From Epilithonimonas mollis (lineage in GTDB: Bacteria; Bacteroidota; Bacteroidia; Flavobacteriales; Weeksellaceae), in NCBI RefSeq assembly GCF_900142325.1, contig NZ_FRAM01000002.1, positions 434,001-498,000 on the forward strand: 64,000 bases of DNA, given 5' to 3'. The notes beneath the pieces are model-generated. The model had not been told where the DNA came from and searched no databases. It was given only the letters and a program-made list of their open reading frames with translations. The position numbers were made by a program, and so were the translations under genes. Positions 1 to 8,300 of the stretch are shown piece by piece; position 1 is the first letter of the stretch; every line of letters starts with the position of its first letter.

Positions 1-1400
1 TCAATATGATACATTGTTCTGGCTAATTCAGCTTGCTTTTCAATGTTGGCATCATACTGTCTGTTGTTTTCAACGATTTCAGAAAGGTAACGAACTCTTT
101 TTGGTGGAATGATCGTTACTTCGTCTGTAATTTCCTGTTCAACAAAACCGTTAAACTGAGGGGCATTGTCACCCTGAGCTTGTCGAAGGGTCTCGTTGAC
201 TTTAGAAACCAATCTGTTGTATAATTCTGTCGTTCCGTGGTCGTTGAACTGAGATGCTTTTGTTGCATAAACCGGCATTTCATCCAATGGCTGTTCCCAC
301 AGCAAATGGTTTCTCTGGAACTGTTTTCTTACGGCTTGAAGCGCATCAAGAGCGCCACGTTTGTCAGATTTATTTAAAGCAACCAAATCTGCATAATCCA
401 GCATATCGATTTTTTCCAACTGTGTAGAAGCTCCATATTCCGGAGTCATTACATACATTGAAACATCGGCAAAATCAGATACTTCCGAACCGGATTGTCC
501 AATCCCTGAAGTTTCCAGAATGATAACATCAGGATGAGCCAATTTCAATACATTCAAAGCAGAATGAATGAACGGAGAAACCGAAACGTTGTTTTCTCTG
601 GTCGCCATCGAACGCATATAAACTCTTGGATCATTAATTGCGTTCATACGGATTCTGTCGCCCAAAAGTGCACCTCCTGTTTTCTTTTTAGAAGGGTCGA
701 TCGAAATGATCGCAATTTTTTTATCAGTATTGGAACGCAGGAAACGTCTTACCAATTCGTCTGTTAAGGATGATTTCCCTGCTCCTCCTGTTCCTGTGAT
801 CCCGATAATCGGAATATGTAAGTCTTTTGATTTTTCGTCAATGGCTTTTACCAGTTCCGGTTTTTCTTCCGAGAAGTTTTCAACTGCGGAAATGATTTTC
901 GCAATGCTTGTAGAATTTTCAAAACTGATGGAATCCAGATCTTTTACATCAACATCTTTTCCTGTTGCGAAATCTGATTTCTGAACCAAATCGTCGATCA
1001 TTCCCTGTAACCCAAGTTCACGGCCATCATCCGGAGAATAAATTCGGTCGATTCCGTAAGACATAATATCTTCGATTTCTTCCGGCAGAATTACACCGCC
1101 ACCGCCACCGAAAATTTTGATCTGCGGAGAGTTTTTCTCTCTTAAAAGGTCATAGATATATTTGAAATATTCGTTGTGACCACCCTGATAAGAGGTTAAC
1201 GCAATGGCGTTCGCATCTTCCTGAATGGCTGTGTTTACAACTTCTTCTGCCGATTTGTCGTGTCCAAGGTGGATAACTTCGCATCCTGTTCCCTGAATGA
1301 CACGGCGCATAATATTGATGGCCGCATCGTGACCGTCGAATAATGACGCAGCCGTCACGATTCTGACTTTATTTTTTGGAGTATATTTTTGGGTTTCCAT
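1..1400 (-). CDS. icmF: IcmF-type fused isobutyryl-CoA mutase / MeaB-like GTPase, N-terminal part
   Basis: This gene begins at the ATG at 1400 and runs off the left window edge, so about 466 N-terminal residues are seen. The protein starts METQKYTPKNKVRIVTAAS and shows a B12-binding domain (DGHDAAINI near residue 22, a GGGGG stretch near residue 100). A MeaB-like G domain follows, with P-loop GITGTGGAGKSSLTDE near residue 200 and NKSD near residue 370. That domain order (B12, GTPase, then mutase) is the established arrangement of IcmF, which interconverts isobutyryl-CoA and butyryl-CoA and carries its own chaperone GTPase. The mutase domain lies outside the window, so plain methylmalonyl-CoA mutase is less likely but not excluded. 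A dispersed repeat word is read in frame near residues 404-410. Confidence 0.9.
   Translation of the reverse strand, partial: METQKYTPKNKVRIVTAASLFDGHDAAINIMRRVIQGTGCEVIHLGHDKSAEEVVNTAIQEDANAIALTSYQGGHNEYFKYIYDLLREKNSPQIKIFGGGGGVILPEEIEDIMSYGIDRIYSPDDGRELGLQGMIDDLVQKSDFATGKDVDVKDLDSISFENSTSIAKIISAVENFSEEKPELVKAIDEKSKDLHIPIIGITGTGGAGKSSLTDELVRRFLRSNTDKKIAIISIDPSKKKTGGALLGDRIRMNAINDPRVYMRSMATRENNVSVSPFIHSALNVLKLAHPDVIILETSGIGQSGSEVSDFADVSMYVMTPEYGASTQLEKIDMLDYADLVALNKSDKRGALDALQAVRKQFQRNHLLWEQPLDEMPVYATKASQFNDHGTTELYNRLVSKVNETLRQAQGDNAPQFNGFVEQEITDEVTIIPPKRVRYLSEIVENNRQYDANIEKQAELARTMYHI
170..191. repeat. REP-like dispersed word inside icmF
   Basis: The 22 bases read CACCCTGAGCTTGTCGAAGG plus GT, with imperfect dyad ends (ACCCT/AGGGT). 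The word is read in frame by icmF on the reverse strand as RQAQGD-like residues. A degenerate relative (CACCCTGAGCGGGGTCAAAG) occurs at 51872-51891. Words of this form are, from general knowledge, widely scattered in Bacteroidetes genomes; the copy number here is unknown. Confidence 0.6.
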
Positions 1401-1518
1401 TAGTAAAAAACGATTGTGCCCAAAGATAATATTTTTTGAGAAATGGGAAATAGATAGAAGATGATAGACTGATAGATAATAGATTTTTCGCTGAATCTAA
1501 ATTTGGAAACATTACCTC

Positions 1519-1640
1519 ATAGCCCCGATTGCAACGGCATCCTTTTTTGTGATGGCGCTGAAAAGTCTCGAAAAAGGTACTGCACATGGTTCGCAATCAC
1601 TAAAAAGATATAGTGGAAAGCGGGATTAAGCTCCTGAAAA
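1519..1640. repeat. GC-richer dispersed intergenic repeat, putative
   Basis: This intergenic stretch between icmF and the LRR gene contains TAGCCCCGATTGCAACGGCA, then CCTTTTTT, and ends with AGTGGAAAGCGGGATTAAGC close to the stop codon of the LRR gene. It has no credible protein. It shares the word GTTGCAATC (in reverse orientation) with the GC-rich stretch at 49215-49370. I recall similar blocks in Flavobacteriaceae intergenic DNA, but that memory was not checked here. Confidence 0.4.
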
Positions 1641-1642
1641 AA

Positions 1643-3277
1643 TTACTGCTTGATGAATTTAAAGTTCTTGTTACCATCTTGCGTTTTGATAATCAGCATA
1701 TAAACGCCGCTTGGAAGTTTGGAAACATCGATTTTCGATTTGGTTTCCGAAAGCATTTGTTTACCGCTGAGGTCATAAATATGAACATTCTGAATATCAT
1801 ATTTTGAACTTACAATGTTCAGATAATCCATGGTTGGATTTGGAAAGATATTGAAATATTTTGCTGTTTCAGATGTTCCGAGAAATTTTACCAGAGAAAC
1901 CGGTTCGCGGAAAAGTGACAGATCAAAGATCATATTATTGTCCAAAACATAAGAGGTATAAGCTTCCACCGTATATTTGGCATAATCTGATTCCTTGACA
2001 CTGTTGATGTTAAAATCAGAACCGGTCGTATTGGTTTTTTCATCCAGATTTTTGAACCAAGTGAATGTGTAGTCTGTGCCGGAGAGTGACTGTTCCAGCT
2101 TTGCAGGCTGGCCGATAACACCCAGAACTTCTTTTTCAGAATCATATCGTTGTGGTGAGTAGTCCAGCTCGGTCTGCAGATTATAATCTACGATGTAACT
2201 GGAAAGCTGAGTTTTGTTAAATCTGTTGTTGCTTAGATGTGTGATCTCAGGTAAGCGGTCATTCAGATCACCGGAAAGCTGATTGCTATTAAGATTCAGC
2301 ATCAAAAGCTTAGGCATAGAGAGAAATTCCTGAGGGAAATTGCCAGAAAGAGAATTGTTGTTCAGAAATAATTGCTGAAGATTAGTTAATCCTGTCAGTA
2401 AAGCAATGCCGCCCGAGATTTTGTTTCTTCCCAGATTAAGCGTCTGGATTTTTTTTAGTTGAGGGATTTGCGGAGGAATTTGAGCCAGCTGGTTATTTTC
2501 CAAAGAAAGCCACTCCAGGTTGGTGAGTGTCGCTAAACCGGAAGTATTCTGATCTGTAAAATTATTATTACTTAGATTAAGGTTTTTCAATGGCGTAAGT
2601 TGAGCAACCTGAACAGGAATCTGAGCCAGCTGCATCCCGGAAAGTGAAAGCGAAACAAGCTTTGGGTGTCCTGCGATATTGGCAAAGGCATTTGCAGGGA
2701 CAGGATTATTGTCCAGGATCAGCGTTTCCAGGTTTGGAAAAGCCGTGATCTTTGCGGGAATGTTCGTTAATGCGAGATCTGCAATATTGAGAATTTTGAT
2801 ATTGTTAAAATTTTGCAACATCCCATTAACATCGGGAATTGTAAAAAAGTTTCCACCCAATGCAAGGTCTTCCAGATTGAAAAGCCCTGTTAATGCATTT
2901 GTTGGATCGCCTGTAAATCTGTTGTTGCTGATGTCTAACTTTGTCAGAGAACTCAGAGAGGAAATCCCAGCGGCAACTTCGCCGGAAAGTTGATTATTAC
3001 TGAGATCTATTTTTGTAAGTCTTGTGAAGGAAGAGATATTGGAAGGAAAACTGCCCTTCAGGGAATTACCAGCTAAATTGAGTTCTACAACAGCTCCGTT
3101 TTTTACAGAGATGCCAAACCAGGTCCTTGGATCTTTCTCCAGATCCCACGGCCGGTTCCAGTTCTTTCCGTTTGTAGAATTGTATATGCTGATCAGCGCG
3201 CTGCGCTCTGCATTGGAGATGCTCCATTGTGCAACGGCAAAATTGGAAATCAGTAAAAAGAATATAATTTTTTTCAA
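1643..3277 (-). CDS. Secreted leucine-rich-repeat protein with T9SS sorting domain
   Basis: The 544-residue product starts with a signal peptide (MKKIIFFLLISNFAVAQ), so it is exported. From about residue 60 to 390 it is built of LRR units of the LxxLxLxxNxL type (LTKIDLSNNQLSG and similar). A short Ig-like linker follows. The last 75 residues form a type A T9SS sorting domain (FNIFPNPTMDYLNI through LPSGVYMLII). The protein is expected to cross the outer membrane through T9SS and to act at the cell surface or outside, probably in binding. The start codon is TTG at 3277, chosen because the signal peptide begins there and no in-frame ATG lies close by. Ligand unknown. Confidence 0.85.
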   Translation of the reverse strand: MKKIIFFLLISNFAVAQWSISNAERSALISIYNSTNGKNWNRPWDLEKDPRTWFGISVKNGAVVELNLAGNSLKGSFPSNISSFTRLTKIDLSNNQLSGEVAAGISSLSSLTKLDISNNRFTGDPTNALTGLFNLEDLALGGNFFTIPDVNGMLQNFNNIKILNIADLALTNIPAKITAFPNLETLILDNNPVPANAFANIAGHPKLVSLSLSGMQLAQIPVQVAQLTPLKNLNLSNNNFTDQNTSGLATLTNLEWLSLENNQLAQIPPQIPQLKKIQTLNLGRNKISGGIALLTGLTNLQQLFLNNNSLSGNFPQEFLSMPKLLMLNLNSNQLSGDLNDRLPEITHLSNNRFNKTQLSSYIVDYNLQTELDYSPQRYDSEKEVLGVIGQPAKLEQSLSGTDYTFTWFKNLDEKTNTTGSDFNINSVKESDYAKYTVEAYTSYVLDNNMIFDLSLFREPVSLVKFLGTSETAKYFNIFPNPTMDYLNIVSSKYDIQNVHIYDLSGKQMLSETKSKIDVSKLPSGVYMLIIKTQDGNKNFKFIKQ

Positions 3278-3297
3278 ATCTGTGCAAAATTAAAACG

Positions 3298-3305
3298 CAA
3301 ATATA
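3298..3305 (-). promoter_or_regulatory. Bacteroidetes -7 element (TATATTTG) for the LRR gene
   Basis: On the reverse strand the octamer TATATTTG matches TAnnTTTG. Transcription would begin about 14 bases before the TTG start. No clear -33 TTG is present at the usual spacing, so this is a weak call. Confidence 0.4.
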
Positions 3306-3377
3306 ATATATAATGGAATCGGTTTGTTTATTTTTAAAAAAATTAATGATTATTTTCGCAAAAGGAAACTTAAAACT

Positions 3378-4970
3378 ATGTCACGATACTTATACTTTTT
3401 TATTGCAATATTTACATTAATTCTCGGGTTCTACTTTTATCTTTCTTATTCCAGCCTTTCCGGAAACGCGTTTATCTATCCGCTTGACGATGCCTATATC
3501 CATCTTGCACTGGCGAGAAATTTTACAGAAAACGGTATCTGGGGCGTGAATCCTGATAGTTTTGACAGCGCATCATCATCCATTTTATATACGCTTGTGC
3601 TGAGCAGTTTTATAAAAGTGTTTGGTGATAATGTTTATTATCCGTTGATTATCAATGTGTTTTCAGGATATGCAATTGTATATTATGTATACAGGTATTT
3701 TCGTGATTTTTATGGAATAAGCGAACTTATCTTAGGACTGGCGTTGCTGATTCCTTATTGTCAGCTTTGTTATATGGTGCTCATCGGGATGGAGCAGACA
3801 TTACACGTCCTTCTTACGGTGATGATAATATACTATCTCCAGAAAAATATAAGATCAGGATTTGCTAAATCGGATGTTTTGAAATTGTTTTTTGTCTCAA
3901 TTCTTTTTGGTGCAATTAGATTTGAAAGTATGTTCTTCATTTCGATTCTGGCATTTTTACTTGTTCTCAGGAAACAATGGAAAATAGGCTTGATGGTTTT
4001 ATTTGCCGGCTTTTTGCCCATCATTGTTTTCGGCATCTTTTCGGTAAACAATGGCGGCTACTTTTTCCCAAACTCACTTCTGATGAAAGGAAATTATCCC
4101 GAATCCAATTTTTTCATGAGCATCTGGAGTATTGTCAGAAAAGGGATAATACAGAATCTCTCTTTCTATAAACTTTTTCTGGCACCAATTGTTATAATTA
4201 CGGCCTATTTCGTTTATAACTATAAAGAAATAGGTTGGAAAAAACTGCTTCATAATGAAATTGTTATAGTAACCGTGATGGGAACAGTGGTTTTACATAG
4301 TCTGTTTGCCGTGATCCGTTTTCGTTATGAAAGCTATCTTCTGGCTGCAGTATTGCTGATCATAACACCTGCTGTGACTGAATCTGCGAAAAGAACCAAT
4401 GTCAAAAAGAATTTTTCACTTTACAGAAATATCGTACTGGCATCTTTTTCACTTGTCCTGGCTTATGGTCTTTACAGTCTCGCCTTCAATTATAAGGTCA
4501 TAAAATATGCGTCTAAAAATATAGAAGAACAGCAGGTAGAAATGGCGCGTTTGCTTTCTCACTTTTATCAGGGACAGAAAATTGTTGCCAATGACATCGG
4601 TGCTATCTCTTATTTTTCAAACGTCCGGATATTTGATATTGCAGGTCTTGCTTCTACAAACGTTGCCGGGTTTTATCTGGAAAATAAACATCTGGAACCA
4701 GCAATTCTCGATAAGCGGTATCACACTTTTATGTCGGATTACATCAACAAAAATAATTATCGTGTGGCAGTTATTTACCCGAAGTGGTTTCCTGATGGTG
4801 TCCCATCACCATGGATTCCCGTTGCTTCCTGGACCATTCAGCAAAAAACGGGAGTTGCCAATACGACCGTTGTTTGGTATGCTTTCAATAAAAAAGAAGC
4901 TGATATTCTTTGGCAAAACCTAAAGAATTTCGATCTGAATAAAAATGTCAAGGAACATTATTATAAATAA
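3378..4970 (+). CDS. GT-C-like multi-pass membrane glycosyltransferase, copy A
   Basis: An integral membrane protein of 530 residues if begun at the ATG at 3378. An earlier in-frame start at 3324 would add a charged 18-residue tail not present in the paralogue. After the first membrane helix comes an extracytoplasmic loop with LDDAYIHLALARNF and GIWGVNP followed by a Ser-rich stretch. Acidic pairs in the first loop are typical of GT-C fold transferases that use lipid-linked sugars. About ten further hydrophobic helices follow, then a soluble C-terminal part with VANDIGAISYFSN. The paralogue at 5607 shares all of these motifs. Function is inferred from topology and motif only; substrate unknown. 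Confidence 0.6.
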   Translation: MSRYLYFFIAIFTLILGFYFYLSYSSLSGNAFIYPLDDAYIHLALARNFTENGIWGVNPDSFDSASSSILYTLVLSSFIKVFGDNVYYPLIINVFSGYAIVYYVYRYFRDFYGISELILGLALLIPYCQLCYMVLIGMEQTLHVLLTVMIIYYLQKNIRSGFAKSDVLKLFFVSILFGAIRFESMFFISILAFLLVLRKQWKIGLMVLFAGFLPIIVFGIFSVNNGGYFFPNSLLMKGNYPESNFFMSIWSIVRKGIIQNLSFYKLFLAPIVIITAYFVYNYKEIGWKKLLHNEIVIVTVMGTVVLHSLFAVIRFRYESYLLAAVLLIITPAVTESAKRTNVKKNFSLYRNIVLASFSLVLAYGLYSLAFNYKVIKYASKNIEEQQVEMARLLSHFYQGQKIVANDIGAISYFSNVRIFDIAGLASTNVAGFYLENKHLEPAILDKRYHTFMSDYINKNNYRVAVIYPKWFPDGVPSPWIPVASWTIQQKTGVANTTVVWYAFNKKEADILWQNLKNFDLNKNVKEHYYK

Positions 4971-4974
4971 AAAA

Positions 4975-4991
4975 CCAGCTGCATAAGCTGG
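4975..4991. terminator. Intrinsic terminator between convergent genes
   Basis: Stem CCAGCT / AGCTGG with a 5-base loop. It is followed on the reverse strand by a T-run, so it can end dps transcription, and it may also serve the forward gene that ends at 4970. Confidence 0.65.
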
Positions 4992-5009
4992 ATTTAAATT
5001 TTATAAAAT

Positions 5010-5486
5010 TTATTTTCCCAGGTAAGAATTATACATCCAGACCTCTTTTTCCTGCTCTGTGATATAATCGCTCATCTGTGAATTGGTTCCTTCATCACCG
5101 GCTTTATCTGTAATATTCAGAAGCTCTCTTTGTAAATCGATAACAACCCTGAACGAATTGAGAATGATCTCAACACTTTTGTTGCCATCGGTAACTTCTT
5201 TACTTTCTTTGATAGTGGATACACTCAGGTAATCCGAATAATTATGAGCCGGCGTTGCGCCAAGTGTAAGGATTCTTTCTGCAATTTCATCAATTTTAAG
5301 AACCAGATTATTATATAATTCTTCAAATTTTGGATGCAGTGTAAAAAACTGTTCACCTTTGATGTTCCAGTGTGAACCTCTGGTATTCTGATAGAATACT
5401 GAATAATTGGCCAATAGGATATTCAGCTTTTCTGAGATTTTTTTGCAATCAGCCTCTTTAAGACCGATTAGTGCTGCATTTTTCAT
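5010..5486 (-). CDS. dps: Dps-family ferritin-like protein
   Basis: The 158-residue protein has the Dps four-helix signature. Candidate inter-subunit ferroxidase ligands are H39 (RGSHWNIKG), H51, D66 and E70; their spacing matches that of Dps proteins (H-12-H-15-D-4-E). Dps forms a dodecamer that oxidises and stores iron with peroxide and can protect DNA. The N-terminal tail is short and only modestly basic, so DNA binding is uncertain. A -7-like element (TAAATTTG on the reverse strand, 5506-5513) lies about 20 bases before the start. The gene sits between the two GT-C paralogues but on the opposite strand, so it is probably independently expressed. Confidence 0.92.
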   Translation of the reverse strand: MKNAALIGLKEADCKKISEKLNILLANYSVFYQNTRGSHWNIKGEQFFTLHPKFEELYNNLVLKIDEIAERILTLGATPAHNYSDYLSVSTIKESKEVTDGNKSVEIILNSFRVVIDLQRELLNITDKAGDEGTNSQMSDYITEQEKEVWMYNSYLGK

Positions 5487-5606
5487 AAGTTTATTTTTAT
5501 ATCAACAAATTTAGAAAAAACTATGCCGAATGTCCATTGAAAGTAATAGAAGATAATTATGAAAAAGATTTAAAAAACAGTTTGGAAGTATTAATATTGC
5601 ATCAGA

Positions 5607-7190
5607 ATGAAGAGTTTGTTAATTACTGCTGGTGTCTTTTTTGGGATGTGTGTTATATATATCCTTATTATGCTGTCGCAAACGGAGCATAATTTTACTT
5701 ACATATTAGATGATGCTTACATTCATCTTGCGATGGCGAAAAATTTTTCATTACATGGCGTCTGGGGCGTAACGGAATATGATTTTTCTTCCTCTTCTTC
5801 CTCTCCGGTGTTTACATTCGTCTTGAGCGGTCTTATCACTGTTTTTGGCAACCAACAGTTGATTCCTCTTGTTTTTAATCTGATTTGTGCCGGACTGATT
5901 TTGTACTTCCTGAACAGATATTATTCGGATCAGTTTGAGGAGAATGCAGCCATTGTTTTTGCATCTGTCTTTACCCTTCTTTTTACATCCGTTCACTTGC
6001 TCGTTTTTTCCGGGATGGAGCATGTGCTACAATTGCTGGTCATGGTGACCAATATTTATTACTTTGAAAAATGGAAACTGTCTGGCTTCAGAAATTACAT
6101 CTTTTCCGGCTGGTTCTTTTTTACAATTACAATGCTGGGATTGATCAGGTTTGAAAGCATGTTTTATTTTCTGGCGATTGCTTTTGTTTTTCTGCTGCTC
6201 AGGCAGTATAAAAACAGCGCATATGTTTTGCTGCATGGTTTTATTCCGGTAATGATCTTTGGATATTTTAATTATCAGAAAGCCGGCTATTTTTTTCCTA
6301 ACTCTGTAATTATAAAAGGGACAAGGCTTGATTTTTCCGGAGATTATCCGGGACAGATCATGGATGTGCTTCTGAGTAAGATTATTTTAAATCCTTATTT
6401 TTATTTTGCAGGTTTGTTTCCCTTATGTCTTTCTGTTCTTTTAATTATTCAGGATTATAAAAAAAAGCTGAACTTACGACAAGTGGTTCTGAATAATTTC
6501 CTTCTGATTACATTTGGGATCACATTCTTTATTTATGGCTTATTCGGACAGTTTACGAATTTTTTCAGGTATGAAGCTTTTCTTCTCACTATTTTTGTGA
6601 TAGCAGCTATTCCGAAAATAAAAAAACTTTTTATAAACGGAAATTTTCTATTAAAGCAGAATAGACAGTCAGCCTTCCTGATCACATCAATTACTATGAC
6701 TCTGATCCTCAAGATCGCACTTGTCTGTATTCTGATTATAATAGGAAGCCGGAATGTCTATGAGCAGCAGGTACAATCTGCGAGGTTTCTTAAAAAATAT
6801 TATAATAACAATGCGCTGGTAGCTAACGATATAGGTGCGGTCTGTTATTTTACCAACATTCATCTGCTGGATATTATGGGGCTTGGATCAAAAGAGGTTG
6901 TGCCTTTTAAAATAAAAGCAGGACAAAATGAAAGGTTCAGAAACTTTCTTATGGATAGCACTGCTCAGCATGATTTTAAGCTCGCCATATTGTATGATGA
7001 ATGGACAGAAGGGCGCATCCCGGAAAACTGGAAAAAAGTAGCTATGCTGGAAATCACAGGTTTGAATGCTGTGCTGGGATCAAAACAGGTATTTGTTTAT
7101 GCAGTAGATCCGGACATTCATGAATCGTTAAAGCAGAATATAAAAGATTTTTCCTGGAACAGCCATGTAAAAGTCAAAATTTCAGAATAG
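5607..7190 (+). CDS. GT-C-like multi-pass membrane glycosyltransferase, copy B
   Basis: A 527-residue polytopic protein clearly paralogous to the product of 3378-4970. It has an N-terminal helix, then LDDAYIHLAMAKNF and HGVWGVTEYDF with a run of serines, a central set of hydrophobic helices including FSGMEHVLQLL and IRFESMFYFL, and a soluble tail with VANDIGAVCYFTN and DIMGLGS. The shared acidic loop and the C-terminal motif argue for a common catalytic role, probably transfer of a sugar from a polyprenyl carrier outside the inner membrane. No named family member is recognised with certainty. The ATG at 5607 places the first membrane helix at the very N-terminus. Confidence 0.6.
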   Translation: MKSLLITAGVFFGMCVIYILIMLSQTEHNFTYILDDAYIHLAMAKNFSLHGVWGVTEYDFSSSSSSPVFTFVLSGLITVFGNQQLIPLVFNLICAGLILYFLNRYYSDQFEENAAIVFASVFTLLFTSVHLLVFSGMEHVLQLLVMVTNIYYFEKWKLSGFRNYIFSGWFFFTITMLGLIRFESMFYFLAIAFVFLLLRQYKNSAYVLLHGFIPVMIFGYFNYQKAGYFFPNSVIIKGTRLDFSGDYPGQIMDVLLSKIILNPYFYFAGLFPLCLSVLLIIQDYKKKLNLRQVVLNNFLLITFGITFFIYGLFGQFTNFFRYEAFLLTIFVIAAIPKIKKLFINGNFLLKQNRQSAFLITSITMTLILKIALVCILIIIGSRNVYEQQVQSARFLKKYYNNNALVANDIGAVCYFTNIHLLDIMGLGSKEVVPFKIKAGQNERFRNFLMDSTAQHDFKLAILYDEWTEGRIPENWKKVAMLEITGLNAVLGSKQVFVYAVDPDIHESLKQNIKDFSWNSHVKVKISE

Positions 7191-7326
7191 ATTTTTTGTA
7201 TTATTTGTATCCGGCTCTCTCTTGATGTACAGATTTTGTTTTTTACAATATTATGATTCTTTATATACTTTAAAGGCCATTGAACCGCTTCTTTAAAATG
7301 TAAGTATTTAATTTTCATACAGGTGT

Positions 7327-7356
7327 TTGCAGATTGAAAAATTATTCCTATTTTTG
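7327..7356 (+). promoter_or_regulatory. str operon promoter (TTG-N19-TATTTTTG)
   Basis: A -33 TTG at 7327-7329 and a -7 TATTTTTG at 7349-7356 are separated by 19 bases, a full match to the Bacteroidetes housekeeping promoter. Transcription would start near 7361, leaving a leader of about 20 bases before rpsL. Confidence 0.85.
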
Positions 7357-7380
7357 CACCCTAAAATAAAAAGCAATTAA

Positions 7381-7794
7381 ATGCCTACTATTCAACAATT
7401 AGTAAGAAAAGGAAGAGCCACGCTTGCCAAGAAGAGCAAATCGGCTGCCCTTGATTCTTGTCCACAAAGACGAGGTGTATGTACGAGAGTATATACTACC
7501 ACTCCTAAGAAACCTAACTCTGCACTTAGAAAAGTAGCAAGGGTAAGACTTTCTAACGGTAAAGAAGTCAACGCTTATATCCCGGGCGAAGGACATAATC
7601 TTCAAGAGCACTCGATAGTATTGGTAAGAGGCGGAAGGGTGAAAGACCTACCGGGAGTACGTTACCACATCGTAAGAGGTGCATTGGACACAGCTGGTGT
7701 CAATGGAAGAACTCAGAGAAGATCTAAGTACGGTGCTAAGAGACCTAAACCAGGACAAGCTGCTGCAGCACCTGCAAAAGGTAAGAAAAAATAA
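7381..7794 (+). CDS. rpsL: 30S ribosomal protein S12
   Basis: 137 residues with the S12 core [23 protein letters not shown] (streptomycin region; the lysine of PKKPNS is the usual wild-type residue) and [10 protein letters not shown]12 sits at the decoding centre. A C-terminal Ala/Lys-rich tail ([11 protein letters not shown]) extends beyond the common length of about 124. It is the first gene of the str operon, 24 bases upstream of rpsG. Confidence 0.98.
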   Translation: MPTIQQLVRKGRATLAKKSKSAALDSCPQRRGVCTRVYTTTPKKPNSALRKVARVRLSNGKEVNAYIPGEGHNLQEHSIVLVRGGRVKDLPGVRYHIVRGALDTAGVNGRTQRRSKYGAKRPKPGQAAAAPAKGKKK

Positions 7795-7817
7795 TCATTA
7801 AATAAGGTACAGAAACA

Positions 7818-8294
7818 ATGAGAAAGACGAAAGCGAAAAAAAGACCGTTGTTACCAGATCCAAAGTTTAATGATCAATTGGTAACGAGATTCGTAAACAA
7901 CTTAATGCTTGACGGTAAGAAGTCAATCGCATTCAAAATTTTCTATGATGCATTGGATATTGTAGAAACTAAAAAAGGAGATACTGAAAAAACTTCACTT
8001 GAAATCTGGAAAGATGCATTAACAAACGTTATGCCTCACGTAGAAGTACGTTCCAGAAGAGTAGGTGGAGCTAACTTCCAGATTCCTATGCCAATCAGAG
8101 CAGATAGAAAAATTTCTATGGCTATGAAATGGTTAATCAAATATTCTAAGGCTAGAAATGATAAGTCTATGGCTTTGAAATTGGCTAACGAAGTAGTAGC
8201 TGCTTCAAGAGAAGAAGGTGCTGCTTTCAAAAAGAAATCTGATACTCACAAAATGGCGGAAGCTAACAAGGCTTTCTCACACTTTAAATTCTAA
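7818..8294 (+). CDS. rpsG: 30S ribosomal protein S7
   Basis: 158 residues, normal length for S7. It has the typical [15 protein letters not shown] start region and the [16 protein letters not shown] rRNA-binding segment. S7 nucleates assembly of the 30S head. It ends 6 bases before fusA, consistent with translational coupling. Confidence 0.98.
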   Translation: MRKTKAKKRPLLPDPKFNDQLVTRFVNNLMLDGKKSIAFKIFYDALDIVETKKGDTEKTSLEIWKDALTNVMPHVEVRSRRVGGANFQIPMPIRADRKISMAMKWLIKYSKARNDKSMALKLANEVVAASREEGAAFKKKSDTHKMAEANKAFSHFKF

Positions 8295-8300
8295 TTAGAA

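Noticed and set aside
3066-3287. Alternative reverse frames starting at an ATG at 3287
   Set aside because: This frame overlaps the LRR gene in a different phase and has no family features; the signal peptide of the LRR frame is convincing.
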